64,000 nt of DNA, from assembly GCF_016808335.1 (NCBI RefSeq), contig NC_053138.1, forward strand, positions 53,474,951 to 53,538,950. The letters run 5' to 3'. Shown here piece after piece: positions 46,682 to 59,234 of this stretch. Both the position numbers and the translations under genes were made by a program. Source of the stretch: Panicum virgatum (Eukaryota > Streptophyta > Magnoliopsida > Poales > Poaceae). Under the pieces are notes generated by a model. It saw only the letters and a list, made by a program, of their open reading frames with translations, ran no database searches and was not told the origin of the DNA. Every line of letters begins with the position of its first letter. Within the stretch, counting starts at the first letter, position 1.

Positions 46682-46936
46682 CTCCCTCCTTCCTCGTTTA
46701 TAAGGCACGGTGGAACATGGCACGGTCTTCCAAACGATACTTTGACCATTTATTTGTCATATATTATATCACTTATGATTATAAATTTATAATTATTGTA
46801 AACTATATTTGATGACGAATCCAATCATATAAAATTTACATTATAAAAATTAAAAATTAATAGTTAAATTATTAGTCAAATATATAAATGTTTGAATCTT
46901 GATATGCGTGTGCCTTATAAACGAGGAAGGAGGGAG
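46682..46936. mobile_element. Stowaway MITE, TSD TA
   Basis: 255 bp with terminal repeats CTCCCTCCTTCCTCGTTTATAA and its reverse complement at the right end (ttataaacgaggaaggagggag), flanked by TA on both sides. The AT-rich interior is noncoding. Stowaways are moved by Tc1/mariner-type transposases. Confidence 0.92.
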
Positions 46937-48773
46937 TATTAAGGATCATTGAAGCTACAGTACACGCTAGCAACAAATTTGCTCTATGCTAATACTTGTG
47001 CAGCCGATTTGACGGCCGATTGACAAACGTCAGGAACTCAGATTGATATGTGCCTGCTGGGTGTTGGCTATCCAATGACTGGGGTATTGGCCGATGCATT
47101 CAAGAATAATAGCTCTCGTGTTCAGTTACCAAGGAATTTGGAGATGCTGACAAACTGAAATATGCACATTTTGCTTATCTCTGGAGTTCATCGGCTCTTG
47201 ATAAATTTAAATGACAACCAATAGAACGACTGTTGAATTCTTTAATCGGCTATCATTTTTGGGTGTAATAAATAGCCAATCAAGAAAAAGGAATAGCCGA
47301 TGTGGTTTTGCAGTAAGATCGGCTGGGGACCACGATGACAATACGGCACTAAGCATTGCCATGATGACAACATCGCGAGAGGCTGTACGATTGCCGGTGC
47401 AGAGCTACACGGTTGGTCTGAAGAAATCTTGTTCTAAGTCGACGATAATCCAGCGTAGTTCCAGGACCCAGGATGCATCGACTCCATTGACTGTCGAGGT
47501 TTAGTTGACAGTTGAAGCCACCTTGATTAAATCGGCTATGAAGCTAATTACAAAGTGTAAGAAGAAACACGACCAATAAAGTTCATCTACTTGAGGGGGA
47601 ATTAGCCAGTTCAAACTTGCAGAGGGGCCGATCATGCAAAGAATTGGCTCGCAGTGACTCTTTCTCCAACGTGATGAAGCCATGGAAGCGTGTGCGTGAT
47701 GAATATCTAGATGGTGCCGCAGGGAATGAAATATGCATCATGCATATCGAGCTGCCAAAGCATGGGCAACAATTGATGATCACAAGATTATGACACTGCC
47801 ACCCCGTCGCCGATACGCCGATACTGGTATGATCAAAGAAACCTTACTTCTTACTGCAAAAATGCTTGTGGATTTTATTTTATGAAAAAATAAAATAGCT
47901 TAGTTCCTTAATGACATAAAATTCCTACCAGAGTCATATGTTGATATATGTTTGAAAACCTTTTTACATATGCTACTTGTAGTTGCATTGAGTATTGTTA
48001 AATTGTTTGTGACCCTTGTGAGATTCGTTTCATGCTTTTAAGATCAAGATCACGAACACTTCATATATGCTTGTGCCGACTTCTACACTGGAAGTTGCGC
48101 GAAAACATGCCTTTCATCCACACAAAAATACTCTTATCATTTTGACATGACTCTTCATATTGCAAAAAGAATATGGGCTATGCGAAAGAAAAAGAAAAAG
48201 TATCCGTGCGCAGAAGCATTAAAAAAAAGAAAGAAAAAGAAAAAGAAAGATAGCTCGTATCTCAAAATAAAAGATAGAGTCATGTAGAAAGGGGTGCGAG
48301 TTCTATCCAGAAAATTCCATACACATGCACATTTTGATCTGATTGTATGACCTGTTTTCTCTATTGGATCCGGTTTTTGACTTTGCAATATATACGGTAC
48401 AAGTATGCGTCCTCTTCATCCCCTACCCTGAGCTCCACTGAAAAGCCTTATTAGAAATAGGGAGGAAAAGAGGCGACCCAATGCCTTGGTAAGGAACCAT
48501 GCACATTGAGCGATCTGAGAGAGTCATTTGAGGAGCAAAGTTTTATTTTGATTTTAAAAATCTTTCAAAGACCCAAGTTATTTAGCAGGAAGAATATAGT
48601 TGATTTGATTCTTCAAGATGGCTTTAAAAAAATTGATAAAGGCATCGGCTATGAAAAGACAGTATCAGAAAAGCCGAGGTGTTCAGTCCACGACATGAAC
48701 CTGTGAATTGAAGTAATGGATTCACAAAGTTTCGAAGCATGAAGCCTTCATACTCCGAAACTGGGGGGGCCTG

Positions 48774-50165
48774 TGTTGACACTGGATTTTGGTAAATCCG
48801 ATGTAAGTTGAATTACAAAGCAATCGGCTGTTTGTGTTGACTTGAAAGATGACAGCAGTTGCCGATGGAACTGGAAGCCTACTAGTTGGGAATTCTCACA
48901 TGCCAAGGGAAGCACAAGCTAACAATAGTTTGGTTGCAACATGTGAAGTTATGTGGTCAAACCCAGAGTCAAAATGACAATCAGCAAGGCTTGAATCGGC
49001 AAGGTAACTGGCAGAGCAAATCGGCAGGAAGTCACATGAGATATTTTGCATCTATGTGTGTATGTGAAAGCGACAGCTTTTACTAGAATATATTTAAAAA
49101 GGAGACGTGCAAGCATTGGGTGCTGGTTGTTGAGGCTTGATATTGATTAAAGAAATAAAGGAAGAGATCGTGATGATCACGTGGAGGTATTTCGGTCTAT
49201 TGAAAGTAAAATATTTTCTAATCTGAGTATCGTGGCCGAGATAGATCCAAGGAAAAAGGGACTTGGTCAGCAAGGATTCTACACAAGGGAATTTAGAATC
49301 CATGTATCTTAGTATTTCCTTTTATTTAGATATTTCTCCTTTAGCAAGTTTGGTGTGCCGTGACCGGCTAGGTTGTCTAGGCTATAAATATGTACCCTCA
49401 TTCATTGTATGAGTTTTTTTATCACACGATCAACAAACAAACTCTATTTTTTACTTGCAATTTACTTTTCGGCGACTTCGCCACTTTTCTTTTCTTTTCG
49501 GCAAGTTCTTTCGAGTTGATCAAGGACGCATCACATTCGAGCGACTTGATCTGCTGGTAAGTTTTCGTTTACCGAGTAAATCTGAGCTTTAGCTTCCGGA
49601 CGCATCGCTATCGCTTCGTTCAGATCTATTCAAAAGTTATCAAATTATATTTAGGCTTTGACTTCCGGGCGTATCGCTGTCGTCTCGTCTAGATTAATTC
49701 ACAATTTATCGATACCTGCTAGTTCTATAGGTTTTACCTGTTGTTTTAGCTTTTATCGATATCTATCCATCTTAGAATACGTTTGATCGGCTGCTTATCA
49801 TACTATTTTGTTCAAAAACATCATATAGCCGATTAGATCTATTTCAGGTGATTGTCTGATAGCGTTGTTTAGGTTACACATTCGTAGCCTTTACACTGCT
49901 CTCCACGTGCATCGGCTGAGCTAGCCGATCGTATATTTCAAATCGGTTGACTGAAGCCGATTTTGTCGCTTTCTGTATCGGCAATCGCCTACTGATACGA
50001 CCTGTGAGGGCTATTCGGAACTCCAGCCGATACGCCATCGAATTTAACGTTTACTTTGTCTCCTTGTCAATCAACAGGTCAGATTGACTGGCACGCTTGG
50101 TCTACTTTCCGAAGCTTGACGAATACTTGCCCTCGGATTCCAGTGTGTTGATTTTTACGTCAACA
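48774..50165 (+). repeat. 3' LTR of the 9-kb element
   Basis: 1392 bp, from tgttgacactggattttgg to tttacgtcaaca, followed by the duplication gtaat. It follows the polypurine run ctgggggggcctg. Confidence 0.9.
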
Positions 50166-50170
50166 GTAAT

Positions 50171-51411
50171 TAATGGTCAAAATTCTCTAGTACAACTAGT
50201 ACTAGGGAAACAATCAGGGCTCTAATTAATTAGTATTTGAGGATCTGCCACTTGTACCATTCCAGATGTAAGGAAATGCTGGACCATCTCCAGGAAAAAC
50301 TTGTCGAGCCACGGACGAATTTTGCCCAGACTGCTCCTCAATCGAAGCACAGGAGGAACTATGGGCAACAAACCGAACACATCCATAGCTGTAATGGCAC
50401 ACTAGGAGATGGCAACTGCCATTCCTTTGCAGTCTTGTCACAAGGGTAAAAAAAATCAAGTAACTTGTTCAAAGAGGACAACAGGAAAAATAACTGGCAG
50501 TCTGGCACCGAAATCTCCACCGCTGGTATGGTATGGCAAATCTGATGATCAGATCTTTCGAAAGCGAAGAATTACTCAGTCCACCGTTGGTACAGAACAA
50601 GAGTTAGGCAGTTTTCTTAGGCAAGTACGTTTTTTTTTTGCCTAAAGCCTAAAGGCCACTATTTGTTCCAATCTCCCGACTTCCCGAGTCCCTCCCAGTA
50701 AAAGTACAAGTACAGAATGAATGCTTCGCCACTCAACAGTGCTGTATTCAGTCTATCACGACGAATTGATGACTGCTGTTGCTATTGATGAAATCTTGAC
50801 TCTGATCATCACCGTAGTAAGTCCCTGCTCAAGTAATTGTATGTTAAGATTCGGTGTAGTCTAAAGTATAACAAGCTATAGCTAGAAATGGCACTTAAAA
50901 AGCTGCAGAAATAAACATTTTTACAGCGAATGTTCTCCACTTTAGGACTTGGAGAATGAGTATTTCATTGTCTATGGAAATGTTAGCAGTACAAAAGGTT
51001 GAAATGCTACAGGACACAAATAATACAATTTCTAATGCAGCAGCTGAAGAAGACAACTTAAAATATATGATTATCTTATTGTAATACATCAAGACAAATG
51101 CATTGTACTATTAACGTTTTCCAAGTGCTACAATATGCAATGCAGTGGACTGTTGGTTTTGATAGAAGATAGACTCCATCAGATAATATTAGGGACTTTG
51201 CTTTTGATAGATGATGGAGTTGTGCTGACAAAATAATTCTGCTTCTAGAAAGCGTTTCTAAAAATTAAAGCTGTCCTTACAATAAATCCGTAAGCTAATC
51301 TGGACCGTTTTATGGAACTTTGTGCAGGGACATTATGTGATAGAACAATCACACTTATGAATGGTTGAGACACAAATATCTGTATGATCAAATATACAAT
51401 TGGCTGCAACA
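50171..51411. other. Intergenic, downstream of the NLR gene
   Basis: No convincing gene. A minus-strand frame at 50226-50459 could be a late NLR exon or chance. The first 40 bases continue the MITE-like repeat split by the 9-kb element. Confidence 0.4.
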
Positions 51412-54400
51412 TCAGACAAAATGAAAATGAGAAGGCAAATAAAGCATACCTTCAGAGTAGGCCTTGATATCCACAGCTGCAATGTGGGCAATTTTGCCCC
51501 AGTCTTCACCACCTGATTCATAACGCTTCAGAAACGTTGTGTTACAGCCCCAGATTACCAGCTTAAAGAGTGAGGCAGGGAGTTGAGGGAGTGACTGAAT
51601 CAGAGGGGCTCTTTCTATATGCAAACTCTGTAGCGATCCAAGCTTTTCCATCACAGATGGCAGGGAGCGCAGAGCCTCAGCAACTCCCATTTCAATGGAA
51701 TGGAGAGAAGCAGCATTCTGGAGCAACCATTCTTCGGGCAAAGAATCCATTGCATAATCATCACCGATTTGTAGCTCTTTGGTATGTCTGAGGCCCCTTA
51801 GTGGCTCCACCGATAACAGAGCTTGACGGTCAATTCTGAGCTTCTGTAGCTTAAAGCAGCAGCCATCCTGTGGCTTGTGTGAAAAACTGATCTTATCACA
51901 GCATAGGATTGACAGCATTCTCAGGGAGGCAACGGCTCCAAGAGCACCCAAGGATATCAAGTTTTTGCATCTACATATTGACACATCATTAAGATTGTTC
52001 AGAGTCCCAAAGATTTCGACTGATGGTAGTTCCTCTATATTGCTGCAATTTTTTTTCTCGAATACGCAGGAGAGCTGCGTATCTTTGTATTAATAGAGAG
52101 AATAAACCGGCCCCTTACAAACTAGCACACCTCACTCCGAGCCGAGCTGTGAGGGGCTGTGATACACTATGATGTTGTAGCCTAAGAAAAAAACAAAAAA
52201 CAAAAGCTTGACCCGAGACCACTAACAAGGACTAGGAACTAGCCTAGTCCGAACACTTGACCAGCACTCAAGGAGCTGAGGCTTCGAGCCCCTGCCAGAC
52301 ACCACAAGTGGTGTTCATCCTTGAACGCCTGCAGTAACCTGTCCAAATTTGGGCGGTCTCCTTCAAACACACAAGCGTTTCGGTGTTTCCAAAGAAGCCA
52401 AGCACCCAAAATAACCAAAGTATTAAAACCTTTCCGTTTATCTTTCTGAATCTTTTTGACACTCGTCCTCCACCATTCTGAGAAGGAGAGTTCATCCCTT
52501 AATGGAGTGCAGACCTGCCAGTCAAACTTTGCTAGAATTCGAAACCAAAACTCTCTTGCAAAGACACATGTAAGGTTTTGCAATGACATGAGAATTGAAG
52601 CTTCAATATCACCACAGGGTTTCACATCCAAGTTCTTTAGTGATGTAGGCAGCAGACTGCTTCTGATCTTAACATCCCTTAGTATTGGACATGCAACTAT
52701 TTCAAGAGTAGTAAGGTGGTATAATTCTGCAAAACCCCTTGTTGGCAGATGCTGTAGCCTTTCACAATGTCTCACGGATAATGCTGTAAGAGATTGAAGT
52801 TGTTCCTGCTGCTCTAGGAGACCTTTGCTCAGGGAAGTCAAACGTGGACAACTTTCAATGTGCAGAAAAGAAAGCTGAGATTTTACTGACTGTGAATCCC
52901 TGGCACCAGTATATCTCTGATGTATGCTTGGGAGAACTGCAAGCTGCACATGCTTTATAATTAATAGTTCAAGGGTACTTGGTATAGCAGGAAGTTCCTT
53001 GAGGTTAGGACACCATCGAACTTTCAGAGTACTGAGAAATGGGGGCAACCAAACATCCTCTGGTTCGTCGGTCTCAAGTTGCAGCTCAGGTTTTGTACCT
53101 ATGTATTCTAGTTGAACTAGATTCTCCAACTTCAAATGCTTCAATGAATTAAACAACTGAAGTGAGGGCAGGCTCTTCCATTTCATGCAGTATTCAAGCT
53201 CAAGTGATACCAAGTGGATGAGCGATGAGTTCTCAATCCAAAATGGAAGGTTGACTCCATTGTATCCATGAATATTCAGCCGCAGAATTTCTTTGTTTGG
53301 TTCAAGTTTATCAATAACTTGGTCATCGCGATCCACTAGTTCCTTCAAATGTTTGTTCCACGACATGGACAAAAACTCCATATGATGTTTATCCTTTAAT
53401 TTGATCTCCATAGCTTCTTCACAATCACTGACATTTTCAAGATTCCTGAGGCTGAGCTGAAAAAGGCTTCTTACATCCCCCAATGATTTCGACCTCTGAA
53501 CATCATTTTTTACCATGTCAAATCCATGTAACTCCCGAAGTGAAGTTAATCTCCCAATTTGATGGATCTTGGAAGACATATTATCAGGAACATCCAGACA
53601 GCGCAAACAACGCAAGTTATGTATATCAATGTTGCCTCCTTTTGTAACTGTTAAGTGCTTAAGCTTGAACACTTGAAGGTGATGGAGTTTGAAGATTTTG
53701 TGCAGATGTGACTCATCACACGAAAACAAAAAGAGATAACGGAGCTGAGTTAGATTGCTAACACTATCAAGTGCATGAAACAAGGATGGCACATCCAAGT
53801 TTAGAAGACGCAAGTGGCTTAATAACTCCAGAACAATCCCAAGAACACGGTCAGTATTTTGATCAGGACTAAACTCATTTTTTATGATAAGGGTACGTAA
53901 GAATCGAAAATTAACACTGATCCTGACTAAATTACTGACATGCGCAACAGACATGTGTCGGGTTGTGTTGCTGACATTATGAAAACCACCATTGTCCATT
54001 CTTGCGCCTTCACCTATAGAGACAAGTTCTGCTAAATCATGCATCAGACTATGCAAAACATAATATTCATTCTGATCTCCAGTAGAAAGATCTGTTTCCA
54101 GCATACAGGAAAAGAATGATTTTCTTGCCAGCGCATCAAAGTATTCTTCCTCGACATACTCTGCACTTAACATGTCAACATGTTGTGTTTTCTGTATGCC
54201 AATATTCTCTTGCTTTGATGAGCCGAAAGGTATCAATCCAGAACAACTCCACATTTTTGCCAATTCTCCCTTGTTAAATTTGTATCCTTTGGTAAATAAG
54301 CTACAATATCTAAAACAAGCTTGCAGTTCTGTAGGAATGCGATCATAGCTCAATCTGAAAGATCTAATAATGAAGTTCTTTTCTTCAATGTGCTGCCAGC

Positions 54401-55598
54401 CTTTCTGTAATAATGTAACCCAATGATGGTTCTCCATATGTGAACCCAACCATGAAGCAACCAGATTTATTACTAGAGGGCATCCACCAATCTTTTTCAA
54501 TATTTGTTCAGCAATCAACATAAGATAATTATAATCTTGAAAATAAACCCGAGATGGCAGTCGGCATTTGAGGAGCATGAGACTGTCATTTTCATCCAAG
54601 TCATCCAGTTTCAGGTATTCAGCTGCAGTTCCAATAGCAGCAGATGCCATATCCGCTACTGATTGCATCCGAGTTGTTAGTAGGACTCTGCTTCCTTTCT
54701 TGCAGACCTTTAGAGGATCGACCAATGTTTGCCACTTGTCGACACTGCTATCTTCCCAGACATCATCTAGGATTAGCAGAACCTTTCTATATCTGAGAAT
54801 TTCTATAAGAGACTTCTGCAGAAGGTACATACTAGTGTATGCAGGTGGTCTACCAGTAATTGACTCCAGTATAACTTTTACCATTGATTCTATGTTAAAA
54901 GCAACAGACACGGGCACCCACACAACAGCGTGATAATTAGTGGACACTCTCGGGTCTTGACGGACTACATTAGCAAGTGTAGTTTTCCCCATTCCAGCCA
55001 TCCCCACCACCGCAAAAACAGAGACAGGATTGTCTTGAGCTGTGTCATTCGTCAACCACTGCAGTAACCGTTCTTTCTCCCAGTCCCGTCCAAAAACAAT
55101 TTCAGGGTATTGCTCAAAATCAATTTTAGGGGCAGGAGCATCTAACAGAGCACGAGCTAGGTCACTCACATAGTGAGAAAGGAAATCAGAAGCTTCTTGT
55201 AACCTGCCGAGAGTATTCCTCAGTCTTTTAAGGCTGCTCCATGTGTCAAATCGTGCGAGGTTGTTGACAAACTTGGAGATCGGATTACCAACCACTTTCA
55301 CCATCCTGTGGTAGTCGATGGCGTCTTCCACCTCATCAACAGCGTTCCTAAACGACCAGATACAATCCCTCACACCCTGAAACAAGCGGTGAAGTGGGCC
55401 ATGGAAATGGAAGTCCGCCGCGATAAGCCAACGCTCAATTATATCGAGATCTGCTTGGGCGATTATGATCTCCTGCAACAGCATCTGCCTGCGAGAATCC
55501 GGGACAGCACCCAAGTCGTAGGCTTCGTCCACCAACGAAATTGAAGCTGCCATCGCCATTTTTCCTCCAGAGATAGGCGGCCATTCTTCTTCCGCCAT
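51412..55598 (-). pseudogene. CC-NB-LRR (NLR) disease-resistance gene, LRR interrupted by a LINE
   Basis: The start ATG is at 55596-55598 (MAEEEWPPISG; a second in-frame ATG is 13 codons on). The coiled-coil domain has an EDVID-like motif VEDAIDYHRM near residue 90. NB-ARC follows: P-loop GMAGMGKTTLA (199-209), kinase-2 LLILDDVWED (about 274), GSRVLLTTR (about 302), a GLPL equivalent GGCPLVINLVASWLG and the MHD motif LMHDL near 519. LRRs run to about residue 1010. There a LINE fragment (52048-52567) begins and the frame now ends in LINE-coded residues at 52239, giving 1119 residues. LRR sequence resumes after the LINE and continues to a stop at 51412. NLRs detect pathogen effectors and trigger cell death. 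The upstream 3.0 kb of frame is intact, so a truncated chimera could be made. Confidence 0.85.
52048..52567 (-). mobile_element. 5'-truncated L1-type LINE inserted in the NLR gene
   Basis: On the minus strand the insert starts near CVFAREFWFRIL, passes through WLLWKHRNACVFEGDRPNL and LQAFKDEHHLWCLAGA, the C-terminal zinc-binding region of plant LINE ORF2, and ends with a grass LINE 3' untranslated end (cagctctcctgcgtattcg) and an A-run at 52048. NLR sequence resumes at once. A target duplication longer than a few bases is not visible. The right boundary is placed within about 10 bp. Confidence 0.85.
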
Positions 55599-55645
55599 GT
55601 GGGGGATCTGAGGAGGAAAAATCTACTGTAGTTCACTGGACGGGA

Positions 55646-55785
55646 GATAAGCGATGTGAGGTGAGACAGACAAGGTGAGGAGCTCCTTTGCAGCTGGCTT
55701 GATAAGCGATGTGAGGTGAGACAGACAAGGTGAGGAGCTCCTTTGCAGCTGGCTTGATAAGCGATGTGAGGTGAGACAGACAAGA
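55646..55785 (+). repeat. 55-bp tandem repeat upstream of the NLR start, 2.5 copies
   Basis: The unit gataagcgatgtgaggtgag... starts at 55646, 55701 and 55756 and the copies are almost identical. It lies 50-190 bp upstream of the NLR start, in its 5' untranslated region or promoter. Confidence 0.93.
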
Positions 55786-56443
55786 GACAAATTGCACATA
55801 ACACCCTCAACTAATTACTCATGATCAATCTACACCTCTAGTACATCTGTAGTATGTTTCTAATATTTTCAACCCGTTTTCTCATCCTCCTCCCAGTCAA
55901 GATTCAAGAATATAGATTTTATGCGTTAAAAAATAATATGGATTTTATTAGGAAGAAAATTGCGGTAAATTTTGTTCTGCTGTAGCTATTTGCGACATAA
56001 TTGGTGAATGTATAATCATTTTTTCCCAGATCTTTTGTGGAAAAAATATAAAATGTTGACTTTGTCTAAGAAGAGATACACAAAAGAAAAATATTGGAGA
56101 CTTTAAAATGTCGGAATCAACACACTGTGTGTTGAAAAGGCTGAGAATATTGATCTGCAAGCTTTTCGATTGGATAATGCTAAAACTTTTGACTAACAAA
56201 TTTCAGACACAATGTTCCCAAAGTTTTCAGGCAAAATTCGAAGTTTTTTTTTATCACAAATCAGTTTGACATTGTTCACTGATTTCTGAATTATTTATAA
56301 GGGGCGATTACAGATTGATCCCATCCTCAGTTGTTTTAGAGAACTATTGTTTTGTTGGAAAAAAATATATTTGGTCTCTGATTTATTTTTAAGATAGAGA
56401 GAAACCAAACCTTCTCTCAATAAGTTGGACCAAAGAGGGTAAT
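55786..56443. other. Intergenic between NLR and Tat element
   Basis: AT-rich, no gene and no transposon end recognised. Confidence 0.5.
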
Positions 56444-56928
56444 TGTTGACGCTAATCTGATCAACATACCGGTGCGCAAGAACGCACAGATTGCAACGAT
56501 CGATCACCAACAAGCTTCAGACAGCGACCGGTCAGACCGGCTGTGCCAACCGGTCAGACCGGTTGGACGCAGAAAACCCGCAAAACCTAGAACCTCAAAC
56601 TCGGGAGGGACCTCGTCGGAGCTCGAAGAACTAGGGTTGTCTTAGGTCAGTAGGCCACTCAAGACGCTCTTGAACGCCGTAAAGACGAGTAAAGAATAGC
56701 AAATAGGTTGAAAAAGCTTAGGGTTTGAGAAAAAAGGGTATAAGAGATATTGATTCGATTGTGGTCAGAAAACCTCAATCGGTCGTAGCCCTTATATTTA
56801 TAGGCCGGTGAGGACGTACCCCTTCCAAATCGGGTTACAATAGGACTCTATACACAAAACTCTAACCCTACTCGGATTACATGACCAGACCGGTCGACCT
56901 CGGTTATTACCAATTTTGGCCTCTAACA
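56444..56928 (-). repeat. 3' LTR of the minus-strand Tat element
   Basis: 485 bp. The minus strand begins TGTTAGAGGCC at 56928, right after a purine run (aggtggggggggcata), and ends AGCGTCAACA at 56444. A TATA box (cctataaatataagg on the minus strand, near 56790-56805) is present. It includes the repeated word accggtcagaccgg at 56527-56563. Confidence 0.82.
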
Positions 56929-57069
56929 TATGCCCCCCCCACCTTTTTGGTGAGCTATACAAGCCAAAAAGTAAGTACCTAAACATGCTCTAAAAATACA
57001 GAATTACAAATCAAGCACTGGCCTAAAATAACGGTAAGGGCGATATCCAAATACCGTCCATCTTCATCT

Positions 57070-58380
57070 TCAAGCGTCTTGCCAAATACTTGGGTAGTAT
57101 TTCTTCAAGTATCCTCCATTCAGCGCCCTAGGTAGACGTTCCCCTTGCAGCATCTCCACCATATAAGAATTTCCGAAGATAACCTTGACAATCTTGTATG
57201 GACCTTCCCAACTTGGCGACCACTTGCCAAACTTATTGCTCTTTGTCCCAAGAGGCAGAATTGTCAACCAAACCAGCTCACCAACTTGAAAAGATTTAGT
57301 CCTTACCTTCTTGTTGTAAGCTCTAGCCACCCGAAGCTTGTCATTCTCAATTTCCTTCAAAGCTTGCAACCGCTTGTCACTTATTTCATCAATATTATCC
57401 ATCATCAAGTCATGATAATCAACAGCGGAGAGATTATTTTGTTTAGCCAATATATAAGCATCCAGATTTACCTCAACGAGTAAAACGACCTCTTGACCAT
57501 AAACAAGCTCAAAAGGAGTAACTTTAGTAGCACCATATCTAGATATGCGATGAGCCCATAATGCTTCGGATAAGACCTCATGCCACCTCCTAAGATTTTC
57601 TTCTATCTTTCTCTTGATGAGCTTTATTAAAATCTTGTTACTAGACTTGTCCTGACCATTGGCCTGAGTATAATATGAAGATGAATTGAGTATCTTAATT
57701 TTGTAAGATTCGGCGAATTCTCGTACCTCCTTCAAAATAAATGACGAACCTTGATCCGTCGTCAAAGTTTAAGGGATGCCGAATCTATGAATAATATGCT
57801 CCGTAATAAATTTAATTACATATCTATGTGTCATATTCTTCAAAGGTACCGCTTCGGTCCACTTAGTAAAATAATCCATCGCTACCAACACGAAGCGATG
57901 TCCCTTTGAAGAAGGATTAATTTGACCAATGAAATCCAAACCCTATCCTCTGAACAGCCAAGGCTTAACAATAGGATGCAACAACGCAGCAGGCACCAAC
58001 TGAATATCACCAAACCGCTGACATTCTTCACACCCTTTATAATATCTAAAGCAATCCGAAATCAAACTTGGCCAATAAAAACCGGCTCTCCTAAGCAACC
58101 ACTTCATTTTAGGAGTCGATTGATGTGTACCACAAATGCTTTCATGCACTTCTCTCATAGCAACACGTGCCTGATCAATGCCCAAACATTTGAGAAGAAC
58201 ATCATCGGGGGTCCAATGATAAAGCTCATCGTCAACCAAAACATATTTAAACGCCAAACGCCGAATATTCCTCTCTGCACCACGACCAGGATCTTTCAAA
58301 TACGCTATGATCGGCACCCTCCAATCTTGCACTTCGGCCTCAACCTCTTGAGTAGAATTTTCGGCCGAACTGCTACTCAT
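57070..58380 (-). pseudogene. Integrase of the minus-strand Tat element
   Basis: 58380-57943 has the HHCC zinc-binding domain (HESICGTHQSTPK and GCEECQRFG). The core follows with a frame break near 57765 and contains TTDQGSSFILKEV, SSSYYTQANGQ and the ALWAHRIS and VYGQEVVLLVEVNL blocks. The C-terminus has GDLV-like VGELVWLTILPLG and GGYLKKYYPS. Stops and frame changes between the two parts show it is inactive. Confidence 0.8.
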
Positions 58381-58530
58381 ACCACCCTCAGCGGTCAGAC
58401 CGGTCTGGGCGGTCAGACCAGTCTCTGTGACTGGTCAGACCGGTTCGTCCAGAACCAGTGACTCAGCTTTAATTCGCATTGGTTTTCTAAAATCAAAATA
58501 TTTCTTTGTAACATTATAATCAGATGTTTG

Positions 58531-59234
58531 TTAAGCCAGAGCATTAGTCTTTTCATTCTCTTCCCTTGGAATATGTCGAATTACAAATTCATCAAAGCAA
58601 GAGATAATATCAAGGCATTTATCAAGATATGCATTTAAAGCTCCATTATAACATTGGCATGCTTTGGATACTTGCTGCACCACCAAAAGTGAATCACCAA
58701 AGGCTTCAACATGTTTCACGCCCATGGATTGTAAAAACTCCAATCCAAATTTGTGCAAAATTCTTCCAACCGGTTTGATAACTCAAAAACAGCAGCACTT
58801 GAAGAGATAAGAACATTACCAATGCCAACTTCTCTCCCATCGTCACAAACCGATCCATCAAAATATAATTTCCATGGTGTGCAAGTAATATAGCCAACTT
58901 CCAAATCATGCCCATAATTAATCTGATGTTCAACAATAAAGTCCGCTAAAATTTGGCCTTTTACGGATTTCAAAGATTCATAGGCCAAATCATATTCTAC
59001 AAGTGCATAAGCCCATTTGCCGATTCTCCCACTCAAAATCAGCTTTTGTAGTATATGCTTGATAACATCGGCTTGACAAGTAACTATGCATCTGCTAGAT
59101 AACAAATAATGCCTCAACTTGGTACAAGAATAGTATAAAGATAAGCACAATTTTTCAATAAATGTATACCTTGTTTCCGCATCAATAAGCCGTCGGCTTA
59201 GATAAGTAATAATATACTCATTTCCTTCGGCCTC
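58531..59234 (-). pseudogene. RNase H and second (archaeal-type) RNase H of the Tat element
   Basis: The upstream part carries the gypsy RNase H end (LRHYLLSSRCIVTCQADV, GRIGKWAYALVEYD). Then comes a second RNase H: LYFDGSVCDDGREVGIG with the first catalytic Asp, and, in another frame after about 58755, GVKHVEAFGDSLLVVQQV with another catalytic Asp and IRHIPREENEKTNALA. In the family the extra domain trims the RNA-DNA hybrid. The frameshift between the halves disables it. Confidence 0.8.

Larger units (their letters stand above)
43643..48773. other. Noncoding interior of the 9-kb element
   Basis: Short ORFs only. The sequence keeps agccgat/atcggct words throughout. It contains a palindrome-rich block at 45715-46165 and a Stowaway MITE at 46682. 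A GA/A-rich stretch lies at 48184-48260. No domain was recognised. Confidence 0.6.
41127..50165 (+). mobile_element. 9-kb LTR retrotransposon without pol (LARD-like), TSD gtaat
   Basis: LTRs at 41127-42523 and 48774-50165 (1397 and 1392 bp) both begin TGTTGACAC and end CGTCAACA; gtaat is duplicated at 41122-41126 and 50166-50170. A primer-binding-like tttggcacgcctggtgggac follows the 5' LTR (42529-42548) and a G-run (ctgggggggcctg) precedes the 3' LTR. The 6.25-kb interior has one long ORF and no protease, RT or integrase. The word atcggct or its complement occurs dozens of times. It must depend on another element for mobility. Confidence 0.9.

Noticed and set aside
50226..50459. 77-residue minus-strand ORF as a last NLR exon
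   Set aside because: No NLR motif, splice sites not evident, and an overlapping + strand ORF of similar length exists.
52048..52567. LINE-coded tail as a genuine NLR integrated decoy domain
   Set aside because: It matches LINE ORF2 and 3' end with an A-run and is followed by resumed LRR sequence, so it is an insertion; use as a decoy would be pure speculation.
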